This document shows, piece by piece, positions 31,750 to 40,094 of a DNA stretch of 64,000 nt; the stretch's first letter is position 1, and each line of letters starts with the position of its first letter. Origin of the DNA: Gallaecimonas sp. GXIMD4217 (lineage in GTDB: Bacteria > Pseudomonadota > Gammaproteobacteria > Enterobacterales > Gallaecimonadaceae); NCBI RefSeq assembly GCF_038087665.1, contig NZ_CP149925.1, positions 2,294,870 through 2,358,869 on the forward strand. The letters are read 5' to 3'. Made by a program: the position numbers and the translations under genes. Under the pieces are notes generated by a model, which searched no databases, was not told the DNA's origin, and saw nothing but the letters and a program-made list of their open reading frames with translations.

Positions 31750-32414
31750 ACAAGGTATTGGTGGTGGCCGCCCATCCGGACGACGAGGTGCTGGGCTGTG
31801 GTGGCACCCTGGCCAAGCACGTGGCCGCGGGCGACAGCGTCGAGGTGCTGTTCATGGCCGACGGTGTCGGGGCCCGCAGCCCGGACCAGCAGGACCAGGC
31901 CCTGGCCAGCCGCAACAGGGCCGCAGAGGACGCCGCCGCCCGCCTGGGGATCAGCCGCCTGCACTGCCTTGGCCTGGCCGACAACCGCCTGGACGGCTAC
32001 CCGCTACTGGATCTGGTGCAGGCCCTGGAAGCCAAACTGGCCGGGATCCGCCCCGACATCATCTACAGCCACCACCATGGCGATCTCAACATCGACCACA
32101 GGCTGACCCACCAGGCGGTGATGACGGCCTGCCGGCCCCTGCCCGGCAGCAGCGTCAAGCGCCTCTATGCCTTCGAAGTCCAGTCCAGCACCGAGTGGGC
32201 CCTGCAGGGGCAGGGCTTCGTGCCCAACGTCTTCGTGGACATCAGTGACCACCTGGACGTCAAGCTCCAGGCACTGGGCTGTTATCAGGAAGAGATGCGG
32301 CCCTCCCCCCACGCCCGCTCGGTAGAGGCGGTCGAAGCCCTGGCCAGGTGGCGTGGCGCCTCCGTCGGCCAGGGGCCGACGGAGGCCTTTGTGCTGCTCA
32401 GGCAGTGCGATTAG
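31746..32414 (+). CDS. PIG-L family deacetylase, tailoring module gene 4
   Basis: 222 residues; the zinc-binding AHPDDE motif is at 9-14 and the second ligand motif is HHHGDLNIDH near 112-121. Family members remove acetyl groups from N-acetylated sugars (GlcNAc-PI, MshB, BshB). Here it could deacetylate a pseudaminic acid intermediate to free an amine for another acyl group. The last gene of the operon; its stop overlaps the maf stop tail-to-tail by 4 bp, with no terminator between. Confidence 0.85.
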   Translation: MNKVLVVAAHPDDEVLGCGGTLAKHVAAGDSVEVLFMADGVGARSPDQQDQALASRNRAAEDAAARLGISRLHCLGLADNRLDGYPLLDLVQALEAKLAGIRPDIIYSHHHGDLNIDHRLTHQAVMTACRPLPGSSVKRLYAFEVQSSTEWALQGQGFVPNVFVDISDHLDVKLQALGCYQEEMRPSPHARSVEAVEALARWRGASVGQGPTEAFVLLRQCD

Positions 32415-34501
32415 CGCCAGATGTGGCCCAGCTGTGAGGCATCGGGGGCCAGCCCCTGGGCCAGCAGCTTGGCCTTGGTGGCCTTGAGGTAGGCGATGAG
32501 GATGGCGCGGCCGTCCTCAAAGTTGGCCAGGCCCTCCTCCGGCGTTTGCGGCATCAGCAGCAGCTTGACCAGGGAGGAATGGCAGTACAGCAGGGTGCCC
32601 CTGAGCATGTCGGCCAGGTAGGCGGTTTCGCCCTGGTGGCCCACCAGCTCGTCGAACTGCTGCTGCAGCAGCGCCAGGGCTTGACTGCGGCTCTGCACAG
32701 GCCCAGCCACCAGCTCGACCAGCCGGTCCACCAGCTGGGCAAATTCCTGGCCTGAGCCTATGACTTCCATGCGCGCCGGCAGCGCCTCGGGCGCCTGGAT
32801 GGAGGCGGCCTCCATCAGGGCGTCGCAGTAGGCGTCCTTGTCCAGCGCCACGGGCGGCAACGCCACCTTGTCCACCGCTATGGGGGTGGCGCCGTCGATA
32901 AAGGCACCCTCGGCGGTGTTGTAGCAGTTAAGGTCGGGCGCCAGCTTGAGCAGCTCCTCGATGGACATCCGCGAGTAGTTGAAAATCGCCGAGGTATAGA
33001 CCTCGCCACCAAAGTTGGCCGGCACCTTGACCGCCTTCTGGGCATTGATGTCGAACAGGGCCTTGTCGTCACCTTCCTGATCGAAATAGATGCTGCCCTG
33101 GGCATGGTGCTGCTCACCGGGAAAGCCCATGTCCACACCCACCAGCACCACATCCCTGAAGCCCAGGGCCTCGGCGAAGGCCAGGGCGCAGTTGGACACG
33201 GTGGGGTTGCAGAAGTTGAGGGTGGAGATGGCCGGGTAACCGTCCAGCAACACCGAGGCCGCCTCGTTGAACTTCTTGGCCATCAGCACCCTGCCGAACT
33301 TGGCCGGCACTTCCGGGTGCACGGTGTTGAGGGTCAGCAGGCGCAGGCCGGCCAGGTAGTCGTCGTCCCCGATGGCGTTGAGCACGTCCCGGGTCACGGC
33401 GGTGCGCTCCATCTCCACATGGAAGTCCGGCCTGATGCCGTGGCGATGCAGGGCCTTGAGGGCGGTGCCGCAGCTGATGATCACCGCCCTGTCCTGCCAG
33501 GCCCTGAGCTGGGACCAGGCCTTGTCCAGGGAAGGACCGTTGCCGACGATGATCACCGGCAGCGCTTGGGGGTCCTTGCGGCGGCTCAGGAAGGGGGTGC
33601 CGGCCCTGATGTTGTGGTACTGGTGGGCCAGGCTCATCAGGGCATCGTCGAAGAAGCCGTAGCCGAACATCAGCTCGTAGCACTTCTTCTTGAACACTTC
33701 GATGGCGTGGGCCATGTTGGCGTCCAGGTAATGGACGTAGCAGTAGCTGAAGCTGGCCTCGTACTGGCCGTCGACGATCATCTGCCGGCTCAGGGCCTGG
33801 AAGAAGTCGTCGGCGTCGGCGCCCAGGCAGAGGTGGAAGCGGGCATCCAGCTCGTCCAGGCGCTTGAGCAGCGCCGCCCAGTCCACCACATGGAGGCTGG
33901 CGTAGAAGAAGTCCGGGTTGGGCTCGTAGAGGAACAGCCGGCGGATGTCCCGCTCCTGGACCAGCTTTTCCATGTCGAAGCCCAGGCCGATGCCGAATAC
34001 GATCAGGGAGTTGATCACCTCGGGCAGGTGCTCCTTGGCCTGCTGGCGGTCGAGCCGCTCCCCCGACAGGGCCAGCATCTTGTTCAGGTACTCCACGTGC
34101 ACGAAATTGCAGTGGTTGTCCGGATCCGCCTGCCAGTCGAAATAGGTGGTGATGGGGCTGGCACAAAAGCGCAGGTACTGGGCCAGGATCTGCTGGTAGG
34201 CGTTTTGCGGGTAAACCAGGCCGTCATCCTGGTTGTTGACCAGGTTCACGTCCCCCGGCGCCACCACGATCTCGAACTGCCTGGGCTGGTAGCCGGCCAG
34301 GGCCTGGGCCACGTCCGGCAGATATTGCTCCAGCGCCGCCATGTTATTGGCGAAGCGGGCCTCGTAGTCGATGTCGGGCAGCGCCAGTCCGGCCACTTCC
34401 GTCTCGACGAATTTCTCGCTCTCAACCCGTTTCTGGAGCTTTTGCTGGATCTTTTCCAGTTCGGCTATTTTGGCGTGGATGTCGTGTTCGAGTTCAGACA
34501 T
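32411..34501 (-). CDS. maf: Maf (motility accessory factor), putative flagellin glycosyltransferase
   Basis: 696 residues. The central MptE-like (DUF115) domain is recognisable from PVIIVGNGPSLDKAW and the following IISCGTALKALHRHGIRPDF, HVEME and LVGVDMGFPG. Maf proteins transfer nonulosonic acids to flagellin Ser/Thr residues in the cytoplasm. The N-terminal 60 residues are charged helix. It ends the flaG-fliD-fliS-fliT-maf series and meets the pseudaminic acid operon tail-to-tail, so donor synthesis and transfer genes lie together. Confidence 0.88.
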   Translation of the reverse strand: MSELEHDIHAKIAELEKIQQKLQKRVESEKFVETEVAGLALPDIDYEARFANNMAALEQYLPDVAQALAGYQPRQFEIVVAPGDVNLVNNQDDGLVYPQNAYQQILAQYLRFCASPITTYFDWQADPDNHCNFVHVEYLNKMLALSGERLDRQQAKEHLPEVINSLIVFGIGLGFDMEKLVQERDIRRLFLYEPNPDFFYASLHVVDWAALLKRLDELDARFHLCLGADADDFFQALSRQMIVDGQYEASFSYCYVHYLDANMAHAIEVFKKKCYELMFGYGFFDDALMSLAHQYHNIRAGTPFLSRRKDPQALPVIIVGNGPSLDKAWSQLRAWQDRAVIISCGTALKALHRHGIRPDFHVEMERTAVTRDVLNAIGDDDYLAGLRLLTLNTVHPEVPAKFGRVLMAKKFNEAASVLLDGYPAISTLNFCNPTVSNCALAFAEALGFRDVVLVGVDMGFPGEQHHAQGSIYFDQEGDDKALFDINAQKAVKVPANFGGEVYTSAIFNYSRMSIEELLKLAPDLNCYNTAEGAFIDGATPIAVDKVALPPVALDKDAYCDALMEAASIQAPEALPARMEVIGSGQEFAQLVDRLVELVAGPVQSRSQALALLQQQFDELVGHQGETAYLADMLRGTLLYCHSSLVKLLLMPQTPEEGLANFEDGRAILIAYLKATKAKLLAQGLAPDASQLGHIWR

Positions 34502-34509
34502 GGCCTTTC

Positions 34510-34830
34510 CTATAACTTGACGATTTTGGCGTACTGGCCGAGGGCCTTCCTGCCCAGGCGCAGCCTGGTCATATCGGCTTGGGAATGCTGCTTGGATGAG
34601 GTGATCAATTCCGCCAGCTGTCGGTCGTGGTCCAGCAACTGACGAAAGGCCGCCAGCACGGCGTCGGCCAGCTCGGCGGGCAGCTCCGGCAGCCGCTCGC
34701 CCAGGGCGGTGACCAGCAGGTGGCGGCGCCGGACCAGGGCCTCAAGCGCGTCGAAGTCCTCGCGGCCGAGGGCGGCCGCCAGTGCCTCGTTGAGCTGTTG
34801 CAGCTGCAACAGCTCCTGTTCGGCACTCAT
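34510..34830 (-). CDS. FliT-like flagellar chaperone candidate
   Basis: 106 residues, small, acidic, helical and leucine-rich (ELLQLQQLNEALAAALGRED), with a C-terminal helix ending GRKALGQYAKIVKL. Sequence alone does not fix the family; position directly after fliS (4-bp overlap) and before maf is that of FliT/FlaI-type chaperones in polar flagellates. Confidence 0.6.
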   Translation of the reverse strand: MSAEQELLQLQQLNEALAAALGREDFDALEALVRRRHLLVTALGERLPELPAELADAVLAAFRQLLDHDRQLAELITSSKQHSQADMTRLRLGRKALGQYAKIVKL

Positions 34831-35246
34831 GGCTGGCCTTGACGCTGGACCGCGGCCTGTTGCTTGGCCTCATCGGGGATCTGTGCCCAGGCCTCGGCGA
34901 TGGGCGCCAGCAGGCTCTGCAGCTCGTCGATGATACTCTCGTCCATGCTCACCGAGGCCTCGCCCAGGCGGCGGATGATGTAGTCGTAGAGGTTATAGAA
35001 GTTCTCGCCGATCTCCGGGTTGGCCTGGATGTCCAGGCCGTCCTGGAGGCCGCCGACGATGCGGATGGTCTTGTTGATGGCCTTGGCCTTGACCTCGAAA
35101 TCCTGGCGCTGCATGGCCCCCTTGGCCACGTTCATGCTTTCCAGGGCGCCCTGCATCAGGGCCAGTATGACCCTGTGGGGATCGGCGGATGCCAGGCTGC
35201 TCTGCTTGCTAACCTGCTGGTATTGGCGTGCATTACCACGGACCAT
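34827..35246 (-). CDS. fliS: FliS, flagellin export chaperone
   Basis: Binds the C-terminus of flagellin before export. 139 residues from MVRGNARQYQQV, preceded by GGGAGA at good spacing; an in-frame ATG six codons earlier is less likely. ALMQGALESMNVAKGAMQRQ and ENFYNLYDYIIRRLGEASVS are typical of the four-helix FliS fold. Lies 14 bp after fliD. Confidence 0.94.
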   Translation of the reverse strand: MVRGNARQYQQVSKQSSLASADPHRVILALMQGALESMNVAKGAMQRQDFEVKAKAINKTIRIVGGLQDGLDIQANPEIGENFYNLYDYIIRRLGEASVSMDESIIDELQSLLAPIAEAWAQIPDEAKQQAAVQRQGQP

Positions 35247-35260
35247 TAACACTCTCCCGG

Positions 35261-36640
35261 TCACGAATCGTTCTTGGGAAGACTGGCAAAGATGCTGGTG
35301 ATGTAGCTCTGTGTTGCGTTCATCTGGGCCAGGACACCGTCCAGGGCCGTGAATTTGTTACGCAGCGTCAGCTCAAAGCTTTCGATATAGCGATCCAGGT
35401 CTTCCCGTTGCTCTTCAATGTCCGCCATCGACTCATTCAGTGACTTCTGACGCTCGCTGATCAGGCCACTGGAGCCGGTATATTGCTCGAGAAAACTGTC
35501 GAACTTGGCGGCGACACCATTTTCAGAGGCAAAAAGCGCGCCAAGATCGGCCATATTGTTGGCCAGGGCGTCATTGAGACGGTCCAGGCCACTGGCACTG
35601 CTGCCCAGGCCAATGCTGCTGATCTCCAGGTGACCGTCGTTGGTCAGGGTGATGCCGGCCTCGTAGAGGCTGTCCATGTTGGTGTTGCTGACGCCACTGA
35701 CCGAGTCCCCCACCACCTTGGACAGCTCCTGCTGGATCTGCCGCACCATGGGGTTGAAGGCCAGGGCACCATTGGTGGGTTCGGACAGGGTGATCAGCTG
35801 GTCCTTCAGTTCGTTATAGGAGCTGACGAAGTCCTCCAGCATGGTCTTGACCGATTCGGTATCGGGCTCAACGGTGAGGGTGGCGCTGTTGGTACCGGTC
35901 TCCGCCAGGGCGGTCAGGCTCAGGCCACCGACGGCATCGGTAAAGGTGTTGCTGTCGGAGGTGATGGTCTGGCCGTCGACACTGATGATGCCGCTCTGGG
36001 CGCTCTTGGTCTGGGTCAGGTTGGTGGAAATGCTGTCCAGGCTGGCGTCGCTGGTGCTGACCGAGAGGCTGTTGCCATCGCCTGTCACCGAGGAGTTGAA
36101 CACCAGCACGGCGCCGGCATCGGAATTGATGATGTTGGCCTGAACCCCGAAGTTGCCGGTGGCACCGTTGATCTTGTCGCGGATGTCCTCAAGGGTATCG
36201 CTGGCGTCAATGGTGACGTCGAAACTGTCGCTGCCGGCACCTAAGGTCAGGGTGCCGCTGCCGACGGTATCGGTGGAGGCCCCCAGGGCCGCCGACTCCA
36301 TTCGCGAGCCCTTGGCCAGCTGCTGTACCTTCACCTCGAAGCTGCCGGCGGCCACCAGGCTGGCGGAGCCCACGGAAATGGGTGGGTTGTCCGGATCGGC
36401 GCTGTAGCTGATGGTGGAGGTGTTCTTGTCGAAGTTGTCCAGATCCGCCAATTTTTCGACGGCGCTCTGGAACTTGGACAGGGCTGACTTGAGGGTCCCG
36501 ACGCCGGACAGCTCGGTCTGGATCTGCAGCTCTTTGGTGTTGAGCAGATTGACCTTGGGTGATTTCTCGGAATGAACCAGGGTTTCGATCAGGCCTTCAA
36601 AGTCGTTGCCCGAACCTATGCCTGAGAGTGTGACGGCCAT
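35261..36640 (-). CDS. fliD: FliD, filament cap (hook-associated protein 2)
   Basis: Caps the growing filament. 459 residues: N-terminal SGIGSGNDFEGLIETLVHSE, middle variable domains, and a C-terminal coiled-coil part ending LRNKFTALDGVLAQMNATQS and YITSIFASL, as in other FliD proteins. Rich in S, T, D and N with no cysteine, typical of exported filament proteins. Lies between flaG and fliS. Confidence 0.95.
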   Translation of the reverse strand: MAVTLSGIGSGNDFEGLIETLVHSEKSPKVNLLNTKELQIQTELSGVGTLKSALSKFQSAVEKLADLDNFDKNTSTISYSADPDNPPISVGSASLVAAGSFEVKVQQLAKGSRMESAALGASTDTVGSGTLTLGAGSDSFDVTIDASDTLEDIRDKINGATGNFGVQANIINSDAGAVLVFNSSVTGDGNSLSVSTSDASLDSISTNLTQTKSAQSGIISVDGQTITSDSNTFTDAVGGLSLTALAETGTNSATLTVEPDTESVKTMLEDFVSSYNELKDQLITLSEPTNGALAFNPMVRQIQQELSKVVGDSVSGVSNTNMDSLYEAGITLTNDGHLEISSIGLGSSASGLDRLNDALANNMADLGALFASENGVAAKFDSFLEQYTGSSGLISERQKSLNESMADIEEQREDLDRYIESFELTLRNKFTALDGVLAQMNATQSYITSIFASLPKNDS

Positions 36641-36657
36641 GGGACCTCCTCGTGGAT

Positions 36658-37062
36658 TCAGACTTGAGAGTCAAAAAGTATGCCAATCTTCTCAGACAAC
36701 TCGTTTTCCCATACCCGGATCCGGGCGGCCAGGCTCAGGATCTCGTCCGAGGGGATCTGGCGCACCAGCTCATTGTTGTTGGTATCCATGACCTTGACCA
36801 CTGTCCTTTCCGCAGCGTCATCGACGCTGAAGTCGAGACCACGCTTGTTGGCATCGACGAAGCGCTTGACCGCCTCCATGGCGGATTCGAGACTTTCCCT
36901 GACCACGTCTTCTTCGACGGACTCCGGCTTGACCGCACCGGCGGTCGAATCCTTCGAAGAAACCGCTCTCGCCTGCTCTATGGCCGGCTGCTGCTCTGCC
37001 ACCCGGGATCCGGCGGCCGACATACTACCCAGAAGCTCACTATTGGCATTGACGTTAACCAT
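36658..37062 (-). CDS. flaG: FlaG family protein
   Basis: 134 residues. The C-terminal FlaG domain is clear: VKRFVDANKRGLDFSVDDAA followed by VVKVMDTNNNELVRQIPSDE and the ILSLAARI end. The N-terminal 60 residues are low-complexity. FlaG proteins affect filament length in polar flagellates. AAGGAGGTG precedes the ATG. First gene of flaG-fliD-fliS-fliT-maf, after the first flagellin gene; no separate promoter is evident. Confidence 0.9.
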   Translation of the reverse strand: MVNVNANSELLGSMSAAGSRVAEQQPAIEQARAVSSKDSTAGAVKPESVEEDVVRESLESAMEAVKRFVDANKRGLDFSVDDAAERTVVKVMDTNNNELVRQIPSDEILSLAARIRVWENELSEKIGILFDSQV

Positions 37063-37083
37063 AAGTCACCTCCTTGAACAATA

Positions 37084-37107
37084 ACGCTCTCCCCGAAGGG
37101 AGAGCGT
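37084..37107 (-). terminator. hairpin terminator after the first flagellin gene
   Basis: Ten-bp perfect stem ACGCTCTCCC/GGGAGAGCGT with loop CGAA; the T-tract on the minus strand is weak (TTATTGTT), so read-through into flaG is likely. Confidence 0.65.
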
Positions 37108-37123
37108 ATCCTTTTTCAGCCGT

Positions 37124-37942
37124 TTAGCCCAGCAGGGACAGGGCGATCTGCGGCTGCTGGTTGGCCTGGCTCAGCATGGAGCTGGCCGCCTGCTGCAGCA
37201 CCTGGTTACGGGCCAGGGCGGCGGATTCCGCGGCGAAGTCGGCATCCATGATCCGGCTGCGCGAGGCAGACACGTTCTCGGAGATGCTGTTCAGGTTGCG
37301 GATGGTGGACTGGAAGCGGTTCTGCTTGGCACCCAGGTTGGCGCGGGTGGTGTTGACGGTACCCAGGGCGGTATCCAGGGTAGCCACGGCGGCCTGGGCA
37401 CCGGAAGCGGTGGCAATGGAGGCGCCAGAAAGGCTCAGACCGGCGGCGTCCATGGCGGTAGCGATGGAGATGCCTATGGTCTGGTTGGCATCGGCACCGA
37501 CCTGGAAGGAGGCGGTGAAGGAGCCGTCCAGCAGCTTGACGCCACCGAAGGTGGTGTCGCCGGCGATACGGTCGATCTCGCTGGTCAGTTCGGTGAATTC
37601 CGCCTGCAACGCGGTGCGGTCGGAGGCAGTGTTGGAGCCGTTGGCGGACTGCAGGGACAGTACCCGCATGCGTTGCAGGATCTCGGTGGTCTCGTTCAGG
37701 GCGCCTTCGGCGGTCTGGGCCAGGGAGATGCCGTCGTTGGCGTTACGGGCGCCCTGGTTCAGGCCGTTGATCTGGGCCTTGAGGCGGGTACCGATCTGCA
37801 GGCCGGCGGCGTCATCGGCGGCGCTGTTGACGCGCAGGCCGGAAGACAGGCGCTGGAATGACTTGGACAGGTCATTGGTGGCGCCGGACAGATTGCGCTG
37901 CGAGTTCAAGGACGAGACATTGGTATTTACAAACAGGGCCAT
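37124..37942 (-). CDS. flagellin (first of three, sigma-28 promoter)
   Basis: Filament subunit, 272 residues. The D0/D1 N-terminal region [20 protein letters not shown] to about residue 160 and the C-terminal region ending [16 protein letters not shown] are conserved; the short variable part is about 165-195. No D2/D3 domains, normal for 28-kDa polar flagellins. Very similar to the next gene except in the middle. Preceded by a sigma-28 promoter and a leader with an inverted repeat. Probable substrate of Maf. Confidence 0.97.
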   Translation of the reverse strand: MALFVNTNVSSLNSQRNLSGATNDLSKSFQRLSSGLRVNSAADDAAGLQIGTRLKAQINGLNQGARNANDGISLAQTAEGALNETTEILQRMRVLSLQSANGSNTASDRTALQAEFTELTSEIDRIAGDTTFGGVKLLDGSFTASFQVGADANQTIGISIATAMDAAGLSLSGASIATASGAQAAVATLDTALGTVNTTRANLGAKQNRFQSTIRNLNSISENVSASRSRIMDADFAAESAALARNQVLQQAASSMLSQANQQPQIALSLLG

Positions 37943-38029
37943 GATTCAGTCTCCTAAAAAGTGAGCCTTGGAACGGCGTCATGTGCTTTTCCTAAACTCA
38001 CACGCCGGGTCATTTCTTGTTCAACCTCT

Positions 38030-38056
38030 ATAACGGCGCCGAAGCGGGAAACTTTT
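38030..38056 (-). promoter_or_regulatory. sigma-28 promoter of the first flagellin gene
   Basis: Minus-strand AAAAGTTT, 11 bases, GCCGTTAT; close to TAAAGTTT-N11-GCCGATAA. About 90 bases before the start codon. Confidence 0.85.
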
Positions 38057-38114
38057 ATATCAAAAAGGAATAAATAAAGCGTTTTTGATTCCTTGAATCG
38101 GTTTCGTCAACCAT

Positions 38115-38144
38115 AAAAAACGCCCTCCTTGGAGGGCGTTTTTT
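38115..38144 (-). terminator. bidirectional intrinsic terminator after the second flagellin gene
   Basis: Stem CGCCCTCC/GGAGGGCG with loop TT, flanked by six A and six T residues; placed 17 bp after the stop codon. Confidence 0.92.
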
Positions 38145-38160
38145 ATGTGGCGGCAGACCT

Positions 38161-38991
38161 TTAACCCAGCAGGGACAGGGCGATTTGCGGCTGCTGGTTG
38201 GCCTGGCTCAGCATGGAGCTGGCCGCCTGCTGCAGCACCTGGTTACGGGCCAGGGCGGCGGATTCCGCGGCGAAGTCGGCATCCATGATCCGGCTGCGCG
38301 AGGCGGACACGTTCTCGGAGATGCTGTTGAGGTTGCGGATGGTGGACTGGAAGCGGTTCTGCTTGGCACCCAGGTTGGCGCGGGTGGTGTTGACGGTGCC
38401 CAGGGCGGTATCCAGAGTGGCCACGGCAGCCTGAGCACCAGCGGCCGTAGAAATGGAAACACTACCCGCAGTACCGGTCAGGCCCAGACCTCCGGAGCCC
38501 ATGGAGGTGGCAATGGCAATATTGATGACCTGGTTGGCATCGGCACCAACCTGGAAGTCGGCGGTGAAGGAGCCATCCAACAGGGCCACGCCCCCAAAGG
38601 TGGTGTCGCCGGCGATACGGTTGATCTCGCTGGTCAGTTCGGTGAATTCCGCCTGCAACGCGGTGCGGTCGGAATCGGTGTTGGAGCCGTTGGCGGACTG
38701 CAGGGACAATACCCGCATGCGCTGCAGGATCTCGGTGGTCTCGTTCAGGGCGCCTTCGGCGGTCTGGGCCAGGGAGATACCGTCGTTGGCGTTACGGGCG
38801 CCCTGGTTCAGGCCATTGATCTGGGCCTTGAGGCGGGTACCGATCTGCAGGCCGGCGGCATCGTCGGCGGCGCTGTTGACGCGCAGGCCGGAAGACAGGC
38901 GCTGGAAGGACTTGGCCAGATCGCCGGTAGCCCCGGACAGGTTACGCTGTGAGTTCAGGGATGAAACGTTGGTGTTTACAAACAGTGCCAT
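38161..38991 (-). CDS. flagellin (second of three, sigma-28 promoter)
   Basis: 276 residues. The first ~160 residues differ from the first flagellin at only a few sites (for example GDLAKSF for NDLSKSF, INRIAG for IDRIAG), and the last ~85 residues look identical; differences concentrate at about 150-190, with [15 protein letters not shown] here. Recent duplication or gene conversion at the ends would explain this. Own sigma-28 promoter, leader inverted repeat and strong terminator. Confidence 0.97.
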   Translation of the reverse strand: MALFVNTNVSSLNSQRNLSGATGDLAKSFQRLSSGLRVNSAADDAAGLQIGTRLKAQINGLNQGARNANDGISLAQTAEGALNETTEILQRMRVLSLQSANGSNTDSDRTALQAEFTELTSEINRIAGDTTFGGVALLDGSFTADFQVGADANQVINIAIATSMGSGGLGLTGTAGSVSISTAAGAQAAVATLDTALGTVNTTRANLGAKQNRFQSTIRNLNSISENVSASRSRIMDADFAAESAALARNQVLQQAASSMLSQANQQPQIALSLLG

Positions 38992-39081
38992 GATTCGGTC
39001 TCCTCAAGAGTGAATTGGAGCGGCGTCAAGGGCTTATCCCAACTCACACGCCGTGGCAGTTTTTGGTCTTGTTCAGACCCT

Positions 39082-39108
39082 GTAACGGCTTCCATCGAGA
39101 AAACTTTT
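39082..39108 (-). promoter_or_regulatory. sigma-28 promoter of the second flagellin gene
   Basis: Minus-strand AAAAGTTT, 11 bases, GCCGTTAC; same arrangement as the first flagellin promoter. Confidence 0.83.
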
Positions 39109-39141
39109 ATAAATTTTCGACATTAAAAGTTAAAAGGATAT

Positions 39142-39166
39142 AAAAAACCCGCCAGAAAGGCGGGTT
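39142..39166 (-). terminator. intrinsic terminator after the third flagellin gene
   Basis: Stem CCCGCC/GGCGGG with loop AGAAA, followed on the minus strand by six T residues; 18 bp after the stop codon. Confidence 0.9.
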
Positions 39167-39183
39167 CTTTGAGGGCGATACAC

Positions 39184-40017
39184 TTAGCCCTGCAGCAAAG
39201 ACAAGGCTATCTGAGGCTGCTGATTGGCCTGGGTCAGCATGGAGCTGGCCGCCTGCTGCAGCACCTGGTTGCGGGCCAGGGTTGCCGATTCCTTGGCGAA
39301 GTCCGCATCGATGATCCGCGATCGGGCCGCGGACACGTTTTCCTCGATGTTGGTGAGGTTGCGGATGGTGGACTGGAAGCGGTTCTGCTTGGCACCCAGG
39401 TTGGCCCTGGCATTGTTGACCACGGACAGGGCGCTGTCGATGGTGGTGATGGCCGCCTGGGCATCCGTATCCGTGGTAATGTTGGTGGCGGTACTGCCCG
39501 TCCCCAGGCCAAGGCCGGTGCCGTTCATGGCTACGGAGATGGACAGGGCTATGGTCTGGTTGGCATCGGGACCGATCTGGAAGGCGGCGCTGTAGGAGCC
39601 GTCGAGGATCTGCACGCCGCCAAAGGTGGTGTCGTTGGCGATACGGTTGATCTCGGCGGTCAGCTCCTGGAATTCGGCGTTAAGGGCCTGGCGGTCGGAC
39701 GCGGTATTGGAGCCGTTGGCGGACTGCAGGGCCAGCACCCGCATGCGCTGCAGGATATTGGTGGTCTCGTCCAGGGCGCCTTCGGCGGTCTGGGCCAGGG
39801 AAATACCGTCGTTGGCGTTACGGGCCGCCTGGCCCAGGCCGTTGATCTGGGACTGCAGGCGGGTACCGATCTGCAGGCCGGCGGCGTCGTCCTTGGCGGA
39901 GTTGACGCGTTTACCGGAAGACAGCCGCTGGAATGATGTCCCCAGGGCTTCGGTTGCACCGCTGAGGTTACGCTGAGAGTTCAGCGATGCGACGTTAGTG
40001 TTCACGAAAAGTGGCAT
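39184..40017 (-). CDS. flagellin (third, sigma-54 promoter; FlaA-like)
   Basis: 277 residues, [20 protein letters not shown] start and [10 protein letters not shown] end. More divergent from the other two along its whole length ([30 protein letters not shown]). It alone has a sigma-54 promoter, the arrangement of V. cholerae flaA, which is the essential flagellin there; by analogy this may be the core filament subunit. AAGGAGAGG precedes the ATG. Adjacent to flgL but separately transcribed. Confidence 0.96.
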   Translation of the reverse strand: MPLFVNTNVASLNSQRNLSGATEALGTSFQRLSSGKRVNSAKDDAAGLQIGTRLQSQINGLGQAARNANDGISLAQTAEGALDETTNILQRMRVLALQSANGSNTASDRQALNAEFQELTAEINRIANDTTFGGVQILDGSYSAAFQIGPDANQTIALSISVAMNGTGLGLGTGSTATNITTDTDAQAAITTIDSALSVVNNARANLGAKQNRFQSTIRNLTNIEENVSAARSRIIDADFAKESATLARNQVLQQAASSMLTQANQQPQIALSLLQG

Positions 40018-40077
40018 GATCCTCTCCTTCGCAATAGTGCCGTACTTCAGCGCACCAATGCGCCTTGCTATGACTTA

Positions 40078-40093
40078 GGCAATTAGCGTGCCA
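40078..40093 (-). promoter_or_regulatory. sigma-54 promoter of the third flagellin gene
   Basis: Minus-strand TGGCACGCTAATTGCC, a full match to TGGCACG-N4-TTGC. It ends 1 bp before the flgL stop codon; predicted start near 40067. Confidence 0.9.
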
Positions 40094-40094
40094 A

